From the NCBI GenBank assembly GCA_031963405.1, contig JASSUJ010000001.1:806001-870000 (forward strand): 64,000 nt of DNA, given 5' to 3'. The notes under the pieces are model-generated. The model worked only from the letters and a program-made list of their open reading frames with translations. It was not told the DNA's origin and made no database searches. The translations under genes were made by a program, and so were the position numbers. Source of the DNA: JASSUD01 sp031963405 (lineage in GTDB: Bacteria > Pseudomonadota > Gammaproteobacteria > Burkholderiales > Burkholderiaceae). Below, one piece after another: positions 57,715-64,000 of the stretch. Position 1 is the first letter of the stretch. Every line of letters starts with the position of its first letter.

Positions 57715-58914
57715 ATGCCCTTATTTTCTGACGTTGAACTCGCTCCACGCGACCCTATCCTAGGTTTAACCGAGGCCTTTAATGCTGACACTCGTCCCCA
57801 TAAAGTTAATCTTGGCGTAGGCGTTTACACCGATGAGGAAGGCCGCCTCCCCCTCCTGCGCTCAGCCTACCAAGCCGAACAAGCCCTGCTTAACAACGCG
57901 GCTGCACATGGTTATCTGCCGATTGATGGCTTGCCTGCCTACAATAAAGCCGTGCAAAAATTGGTGTTTGGCGAAACTTCCTCTGTGCTTGAACAGGGCC
58001 GCATCGTCACAGTACAGACATTAGGCGGCACCGGGGCCTTAAAAGTTGGGGCTGATTTTCTAAAACGCATGCTACCTAATGCCCAAGTCGCCATTAGCAA
58101 TCCAAGTTGGGAAAACCATGCTGCGCTTTTTAAAAATGCGGGATTTGAAGTTACTCACTACCCCTACTACGACGCCGCTACGCATGCAGTCAACTTTGAT
58201 GGTTTGCTGGCAGCATTTAATGCCTATGCACCAGGTACCATCGTCGTGCTGCACGCTTGCTGCCACAACCCAACCGGCGTTGATTTAACCGTTGAACAGT
58301 GGAAAAAAATCGTCACCACCGTACAAGAGCGGCAGTTGGTCCCATTTCTGGATATGGCCTACCAAGGTTTTGGTGTCAATCTTGAGGCTGATGCCGCTGC
58401 TGTGCGCCTTTTTGCTGAAGCTGGTGTGCCAAGCTTTATCGGCAATTCATTTTCCAAGACATTTTCGCTGTACGGAGAAAGAGTCGGCACGCTTTCCATC
58501 ACGACTGCCAGCAAAGAAGAGGCCGGGCGCGTGCTATCGCAAGTCAAACGCGTGATTCGCACTACCTACTCCAATCCCCCCACTTATGGCAGTGCAATCG
58601 TCTATCAAGTACTCAGCACACCGGCATTACGCACGCTATGGGAGCAGGAGCTAAATGGTATGCGCGAGCGCATTAGTGGGATGCGTGAAGCCTTAGTTGC
58701 CAAACTAAAACAGCTTAGTCCACAGCATGAGTTTGACTTTATTCTGCAGCAACATGGCATGTTCTCGTACTCCGGGCTTAACGCGCAGCAGGTGGAACGT
58801 TTGAGATCTGAATTTGGTATTTATGCTATTGGCACTGGCCGTATCTGCATCGCCGCGTTAAATACGAAAAATCTCGAGAAAGTCGCACAAGCCATTGCTC
58901 AAGTTTTGAATTAA
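57715..58914 (+). CDS. tyrB: Aromatic amino acid / aspartate aminotransferase
   Basis: 399 aa from ATG 57715, which restores the usual N-terminus MPLFSDVELAPRDPILGL; a TTG at 57703 adds four residues. A class I PLP enzyme moving the amino group between aspartate, tyrosine or phenylalanine and 2-oxoglutarate. Motifs: VNLGVGVYTDEEG, QTLGGTGALK, SNPSWENH, LLHACCHNPTGVD (CCHNPTG), DMAYQGF and SFSKTFSLYGERVG with the PLP-binding Lys. Full length. The MITE just upstream has probably replaced the native leader and may affect expression. Confidence 0.95.
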   Translation: MPLFSDVELAPRDPILGLTEAFNADTRPHKVNLGVGVYTDEEGRLPLLRSAYQAEQALLNNAAAHGYLPIDGLPAYNKAVQKLVFGETSSVLEQGRIVTVQTLGGTGALKVGADFLKRMLPNAQVAISNPSWENHAALFKNAGFEVTHYPYYDAATHAVNFDGLLAAFNAYAPGTIVVLHACCHNPTGVDLTVEQWKKIVTTVQERQLVPFLDMAYQGFGVNLEADAAAVRLFAEAGVPSFIGNSFSKTFSLYGERVGTLSITTASKEEAGRVLSQVKRVIRTTYSNPPTYGSAIVYQVLSTPALRTLWEQELNGMRERISGMREALVAKLKQLSPQHEFDFILQQHGMFSYSGLNAQQVERLRSEFGIYAIGTGRICIAALNTKNLEKVAQAIAQVLN

Positions 58915-59725
58915 TTGGTAAAAAAATTATCAGGTGGGCGATCACTAATTTGAATAAAGATTGACTCAATTAGGCAAGCGAAACAAAAGTGCCCCTTAGA
59001 GAAATTAGGGAAGATCTGCATAAGCTAGCGGGCAAAAAATGCTAGCGGCGACAGTACAAAAATACCTAATGTAAAAAGGGGACAGCTTGCTCTTAGGCAA
59101 TCGCTGTAGCTATTTGATTTTAGCGCTGGCCATTACTGCCGCCTTTTTAACCAAAGTTTTAACAGTTTATGGCTTTTATCTAACTCGAAAAATCCATAAG
59201 TTTTTTGAAAAAGACCTTTTCAAAATATAGAGCACAGATAGCCTTCGCCGCTCGTCTATCATTTCCAGCGTCAGTTCCTGCCGCTTCGCGATTTCCTTCG
59301 CTGCAATGCTCTCATGCAATCCAAGACTATTCGCGAATGATCCTGCGTGGGCCAATCACAACGTCTATTAGACATCCTTTCTCGCTCCATGGCTTCTGCT
59401 TCGCTCAACTCCAACCACGTCAACATCATCTCTTAAACTCTCTCTAAGAAAACTCCAGTTGAGCTTACTCAATAAGATATATTTGCCAGTATTTCATACT
59501 ATGTACCAGCTATGACGAAGTGGATATAGAGAGGATAGGTATATCAGAATGCGCAGGCGAGTTTCAAAGCTGCGATTTCAGCTTGCGAAGGCAAGTGAAC
59601 AAAAGGTTTAGCGTTGTAGTTTAAAGCCTGCAATAGCAGGAAGTATTTTTTCTATCGGTTGCGCAACTAGCTAGCAAAATCATTTAATTAAAAAATTTTG
59701 AAAAAAATAAATAATGAGGTCATAT
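58915..59725. other. Intergenic, no gene recognised
   Basis: About 800 bp of mixed composition. An 80-aa open frame near 59205-59447 has no ribosome site or motif. I see no repeat or RNA gene. Confidence 0.4.
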
Positions 59726-61900
59726 ATGACAAGCAATAAGGTCACTGGAATTAATGATTTGGTATTGGCAGCTATTAATAGAAAAATGGATATGTCAAAT
59801 CGAGACAATTCACAGGAGGCAGCGCTGCAAATAGAGTCCTTTGCAGACAATAGTAAAAATGATTATTTTTCAAAAATACCGGAAGAATTGCATCGTTTAG
59901 TTTACAAACAGCTGGCGGTTAAGGATTTAATGCGGCTTACATCAGTTAGCAGGCAGTTTATTTTATCTATAGCCCAATATCTCGCAGATGATAAAAATTC
60001 TCGTCAATTCTGGATAACAATGCAATTTAATTGGTATTTAAAAATATCCGACAATAGAATATTTCGTGAAGTTGTATCAGGCACTGGAAGATTAAAAGAT
60101 GCGCGGCATATAAATTTAAAATTTCATCCGCTCGGCGTTTTAAAGGGATCTATAGCTGCGCTAGATTTTTTAGGATCTAGAACAAATATTTTGAGTCTAA
60201 GCATCTCGATTTATAGATTAAAATTAGAATATATAAATACAATTATCGAAAAACTAAAAATCATTTTTGAAAAAAATAAAAATATAATTGGCACATATGC
60301 ATACCTTTCAGAAGTTGAGATACCAAATGAGAAAATAAAAGAAATTTTATCAATTCTCCCTAAAAATACTTATCACCTGCACTTTGATGGAGTTAAGATT
60401 GAAAATGAAAGCGTGGAACATTTTAAATCTCATATTCATGACTCAGATGCCATTCAATTTTCAATAAAAAACTCCAACATAAGCCATGAAAAAATCAAAT
60501 GTTTGCTTGAATCAATTCCGAAAGGAATTAAGTATCTAAATTTTTCAGAAAATAGCATTGATAATGAGCTATTTTTGCATATCGCCAGTAAGCTACCAAT
60601 CGGAATTGAATATTTAAAAATAGATGGAAATCAATTAACAGATATAAACTTTGATACTTTAGAAAAATTTCCAGAAAAATTAAAGATTTTATCCGCGCGC
60701 TCTAGTCAAATTACTATTCATGGACTGAAACATTTATTAAAAAAATTGCCGCCAGAATTATCGGAGTTAAAACTAGATGGAAATGATATTGGCACTCACG
60801 ATTTTCATGATGGAAAAATTGGATTTAAAATTTTCGAAGATTTTCCAGCATTCCCAAAAGGCCTTCAGATATTGAATTTAGACAGCAATCAGCTGGGCGC
60901 ATTTTTCTTCCTGATTTTAATAAATAAATTACCAGAAAAATTACGAGAATTTTCTTTAAAACGCAATCAAATCGATGCGGAAGGATTCACGGCTTTAGTA
61001 AAAATTTTACCAGATAGCATTAGAGTATTACATTTAGAATCTAACCGAATATTGGATGGAAGTCTTGCAGATTTCCCAGCATTCCCAAAAGGTCTTGAGT
61101 TATTAAATTTAGCCTCCAATCAACTTGGCGCAGATTTTTCTAAAATTATAAAAAATAAATTACCAGGACCATTAAAAATATTGTGCTTGCAAAACAATGA
61201 AATCAATGCAGAAAACTTCACAGCTTTAGCAAAAGTTTTACCAAACAGCATTCAAATCTTACATCTAGAATATAATCAAATTGGAACTGGAAGCCTTGAA
61301 AATTTATCAGCGTTCTCAGAAAATCTTAAATTTTTAAATTTAAGATCCAATGGACTAGGTGCTGTTTCACTCCAGAATTTAATGAATAAATTACCAAACG
61401 GACTGGAAGAATTGAATTTGCAAGACAATGAAATTGATTCAGAAGGATTCAAAATTTTGGCAAAAATTTTGCCAGAAAGTATTAAAAAACTATATCTAGA
61501 TGGCAATCGAATTGGAGAAGGAAGCCTTGAAGATTCTCCTGCATTACCAAAAGGTCTTAAGGTATTAACTTTATGTTCTAACCAGCTTAACGCTACTGGC
61601 TTGAAGAATTTAATAGATAAACTACCAGAGGACTTAGAGTTTTTAGCGTTAGATGGAAACAAAATTGGCGATGATGTTGAGAAGGTAAGTTTTAAAGACC
61701 TAAAACCCTTGCCTACACGCCTCAAAGATATATCTATCTCACGCAATGGTTTAATCGAGTTAAAATCGATTATTTTGATGCGCGCATTAATATTTCCAAA
61801 TGGTTTCCATAATCTGAAGATAGATGATGAAATATATTCTTATGAAATTATTAAGGCACGTCAAAAAATATGGTGGGGGCCTTTAAAATACTTTAGCTAG
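59726..61900 (+). CDS. F-box/LRR protein, GALA-like putative effector
   Basis: 724 aa from ATG 59726, 5 nt after GAGGT; the ATG at 59714 overlaps that site. The F-box at ~49-85 is the clearest in the window (SKIPEELHRLVYKQLAVKDL, then MRLTSVSRQFILSIAQYL), with the LP..V...L and L..V...F spacing of eukaryotic F-boxes. From ~170 to 690 lie about 20 leucine-rich repeats of roughly 22-26 aa (KYLNFSENSIDNELFLHIAS; LNLDSNQLGAFFF; LEELNLQDNEIDSEGFKILA), with some near-duplicate blocks. The family plan is that of Ralstonia GALA effectors that hijack host SCF ubiquitin ligases. Larger than the tandem pair at 37.5-39.9 kb but clearly related in design. Confidence 0.75.
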   Translation: MTSNKVTGINDLVLAAINRKMDMSNRDNSQEAALQIESFADNSKNDYFSKIPEELHRLVYKQLAVKDLMRLTSVSRQFILSIAQYLADDKNSRQFWITMQFNWYLKISDNRIFREVVSGTGRLKDARHINLKFHPLGVLKGSIAALDFLGSRTNILSLSISIYRLKLEYINTIIEKLKIIFEKNKNIIGTYAYLSEVEIPNEKIKEILSILPKNTYHLHFDGVKIENESVEHFKSHIHDSDAIQFSIKNSNISHEKIKCLLESIPKGIKYLNFSENSIDNELFLHIASKLPIGIEYLKIDGNQLTDINFDTLEKFPEKLKILSARSSQITIHGLKHLLKKLPPELSELKLDGNDIGTHDFHDGKIGFKIFEDFPAFPKGLQILNLDSNQLGAFFFLILINKLPEKLREFSLKRNQIDAEGFTALVKILPDSIRVLHLESNRILDGSLADFPAFPKGLELLNLASNQLGADFSKIIKNKLPGPLKILCLQNNEINAENFTALAKVLPNSIQILHLEYNQIGTGSLENLSAFSENLKFLNLRSNGLGAVSLQNLMNKLPNGLEELNLQDNEIDSEGFKILAKILPESIKKLYLDGNRIGEGSLEDSPALPKGLKVLTLCSNQLNATGLKNLIDKLPEDLEFLALDGNKIGDDVEKVSFKDLKPLPTRLKDISISRNGLIELKSIILMRALIFPNGFHNLKIDDEIYSYEIIKARQKIWWGPLKYFS

Positions 61901-62201
61901 AGGAAAGAGCTTGCCTTTTTTCGAAAATTCAAGCGAATTTGATAGATTAAGGCAAGTCATAGCGAGCATGAGATGCGAAGGAAACTGTCATTTTGATCAA
62001 TATGGGGCTCTTTTCATCTCTAAGCGCGCAACTACACTAAAAGATCAGGAGCCTGTAATAGCCAAACAGGCGGTCACAATATTTCATTAGCCCATTTTTT
62101 ATAGCAATTGCGTTTTGCATAGGCTTTTAGAAGCGGCCCGCCAATGCCTTATAAAAACTGTCAAATGAAGTCGTTAAATGCGCACCTAGCCGCAGTTAAT
62201 T
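61901..62201. other. Intergenic, nothing seen
   Basis: No ORF, hairpin or repeat of note between the LRR gene and the convergent peptidase gene. Confidence 0.4.
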
Positions 62202-63377
62202 TTACAAATCTTCTGGCCTAACATCAGTGCTCGTCATATGTTGCATATTGCTCTTGCTAAGCCAAGTGCGAATGCGTTGCGCATCGCCAAAGCGTGAGTA
62301 TTTGCCTGTTGAGTCCAGCAACACCATAATTACCGGCCGATTCAATAGGGTCGCCTGCATGACTAAACATTCCCCCGCCTCATTAATAAACCCAGTTTTT
62401 TGCACACCAATTTCCCACACCAAATTGCGCACTAAGGCATTGCTTGTGTTGTAGCGAAGCGTCTGTCTGCCTGTATAAACACTGTGCGTCACATCGGTTG
62501 AGAATTGACGAATCAGTGGATACTGATAAGCCGCGTTGACCATCTTAGCAAGGTCACGTGCGGTTGAAACATTCAGGCTAGATAAGCCGGTTGAGTTAGC
62601 AAAATGCGTTTGGGTCATTCCCAATAAAAGCGCTTTTTGATTCATCGCAGCAATAAAGGCTGCCCGCCCACCCGGGTAATAACGTGATAAAGCAGCCGCT
62701 GCGCGATTTTCAGAGGCCATTAAGGCGATATGCAGCATGTCATCGCGGGTGAGTCGTGAGCCTACTGATAAACGCGAGTGGGTGCCCTTCTCAAGATCAC
62801 GGTCTTCATTCGTCACCTGCAACATTTCATTGAGCGGTAAATTAGCATCGAGTACCACCATCGCTGTCATTAGCTTGCTGATAGAAGCAATGGGCAGCAC
62901 CGCATTTGAATTTTTTTCGTACAGCAATTCATTGGTATTTTGATCGATAACATAGGCAACGCTTGAGCGCAAAGCCAAGCTATCAGGTGCCTTATGCAAA
63001 CCAGACGCACGTCCAAACGATAAAGGAGCGGGAGCAAACATCACTTTGCGAATGCCTGAGCGATGCGCATAGGCACTGCGTCGATACACCAGGCGGCGGC
63101 GCACCGCAACCTTTCGCACGCTAGTGTTAGCTACCGCTTTTTGCGCTTTTACTCGACGCTGCTTTAATTTTCGAGCAGGTTTACGAGAAGCCAGAGTCGG
63201 CTTAGCTTGCGCCTTATTCCGAGCAGCTACTTCAGATGATGCAGCAGTCGCCGCAAAAGCTGAAGTCGGGGTGACATTAAGCACAATCGCGAGGGCGGTC
63301 CAACCGGCGAGCGAGAATGCAACGCCAACCGTAATCTTGTGTATCGCCCGGAACAAATTCAGTTTTCCACTTTTCAT
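62202..63377 (-). CDS. pbpG: D-alanyl-D-alanine endopeptidase (PBP7/PbpG type)
   Basis: 391 aa from ATG 63377; a GTG at 63401 is less likely. The N-terminal hydrophobic segment (VGVAFSLAGWTALAIVLNV) followed by SAFA is a signal peptide. A basic Ala/Lys/Arg linker (~30-105) precedes the S11 peptidase domain with the three active-site motifs: SxxK in ASISKLMTA, SxN in MASENRA, and KTG in GVQKTGFINEAG. It cuts peptide cross-links in periplasmic peptidoglycan during growth. The linker is unusually basic, perhaps for wall binding. Intact core gene. Confidence 0.92.
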   Translation of the reverse strand: MKSGKLNLFRAIHKITVGVAFSLAGWTALAIVLNVTPTSAFAATAASSEVAARNKAQAKPTLASRKPARKLKQRRVKAQKAVANTSVRKVAVRRRLVYRRSAYAHRSGIRKVMFAPAPLSFGRASGLHKAPDSLALRSSVAYVIDQNTNELLYEKNSNAVLPIASISKLMTAMVVLDANLPLNEMLQVTNEDRDLEKGTHSRLSVGSRLTRDDMLHIALMASENRAAAALSRYYPGGRAAFIAAMNQKALLLGMTQTHFANSTGLSSLNVSTARDLAKMVNAAYQYPLIRQFSTDVTHSVYTGRQTLRYNTSNALVRNLVWEIGVQKTGFINEAGECLVMQATLLNRPVIMVLLDSTGKYSRFGDAQRIRTWLSKSNMQHMTSTDVRPEDL

Positions 63378-63700
63378 GGGATTTCTTCTATTAGTCAGCA
63401 CTCATTTTCTGAGTGTTTGAACTGGCAGTCAGCGCTTGCATAATTAGCCATTAAGAGGGCTTAAAAACTTAATTAGGCATTTAATTTGATTAAGTTTTTA
63501 AAAATTTTGCTAGCAGGCTTTGACTCGATCTCTGAGAGACAGCTTGGCTAAATAAAGCTCAGACAAAAGCTACTGTCGCTCAAGCATTTATTTCTTTAAA
63601 AAGCACACACGATACGCTTGACTGCGCAAAAAAATTATCGGTAAAAGACTTTAACTATTATTGTTTTTCTAAGAATTATTGATGCAATTAAAAGGTTTTA

Positions 63701-63789
63701 GGAAAATTCCGAATAAATCGCGACCAAGGAGGCTGCAGTTTTTTATCCTGCCGCTGCAAGCTTATTGCCTAAATTATTCAGCGTTTCCC
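63701..63789. mobile_element. Degenerate copy of the IS5-like MITE
   Basis: Left end GGAAAATTCCGAATAAATCG and right end AAATTATTCAGCGTTTCCC match the MITE at 57593-57691, as does the internal CAAGGA...TGC segment. The target duplication is no longer clear. The rest of the window to 64000 holds no supported gene. Confidence 0.65.
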
Positions 63790-64000
63790 GAGCTTGCGCA
63801 GATATTCCTAACCCTTATCAATAACAAGCTAGAAAGGCAGTTATCCAAGCATAACAGTAGCGACAAATCAGTCTGTATGGAAAACGAAATTTCTTATTTA
63901 AATGCGTAAAAAAACCATAAAAGAAGCATCGAATAAAGCGTATGCGAGTCATTCAAAAGCAGTTCTGATAAACAGACTTAACACTTTTTTGGCTTACTCA

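Overview
This window looks like the chromosome of a host-dependent betaproteobacterium of the Burkholderiales, most like the fungal endosymbionts Mycoavidus and 'Candidatus Glomeribacter'. That placement is inferred from gene content, not measured. A few ordinary Burkholderia-type core genes (uvrB next to tyrB, a kgtP-like transporter, a TrmH-family methyltransferase, a PbpG-type endopeptidase, a YdcF-like protein) are separated by long accessory stretches. These are AT-rich and full of pseudogenes, mobile-element relics and eukaryotic-like repeat proteins.

Layout. 1-3.4 kb: a coiled-coil protein, a RelE/ParE toxin-antitoxin pair, a broken WGR gene and an SKWP-like repeat protein. 3.6-6.7 kb: a group II intron whose reverse transcriptase has one stop codon, then a decayed serine recombinase. 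7.3-12.7 kb: a giant TPR-NACHT-pentapeptide-WD40 protein with 11 nearly identical WD40 units. 13-18.4 kb: a conjugative-element block on the minus strand (MobH-type TraI, TraD, DUF4400 protein), with a divergent MobI-like gene and a candidate oriT between them. 18.5-21.6 kb: a large protein with a possible deaminase domain and an ankyrin protein. 21.8-30.2 kb: a graveyard of island fragments (mazF, KamA-like and ISNCY pseudogenes, a truncated tRNA-His, integrase tails and four copies of a repeat with a tRNA-like 3' end). Apparently intact cargo sits between them: a YVTN beta-propeller protein, a GH108 muramidase, a Phd/VapC-type pair and a GC-rich azoreductase/LysR pair. 30.3-33.5 kb: pentapeptide lipoprotein, KgtP-like transporter, TrmH-family enzyme. 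33.7-37.4 kb: IS982, MITE, XRE and F-type traD relics. 37.5-39.9 kb: two tandem F-box/LRR proteins. 40.3-47.6 kb: two pairs of paralogous coiled-coil or helical proteins, each pair with a conserved 5' region. 48.3-54.7 kb: a YdcF-like protein and a second giant NACHT protein (TPR, TIR-like, NACHT, 14 HEAT repeats). 55-64 kb: uvrB, a MITE, tyrB, a third F-box/LRR protein and a PbpG-like endopeptidase.

How it fits together. The accessory genes look like an arsenal aimed at a eukaryotic host: F-box/LRR, ankyrin, SKWP-like and coiled-coil proteins with Ser/Thr/Asn-rich N-termini typical of secreted effectors, plus two NLR-like NACHT ATPases with recently amplified repeat arrays. The NACHT proteins may be host-directed or may be anti-phage sensors. 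The repeat arrays, in which units are near-identical in DNA but differ at a few fixed residues, are the most unusual signal here. They resemble the concerted evolution of fungal NACHT-WD40 incompatibility receptors. Secretion, expression and function are all inferred.
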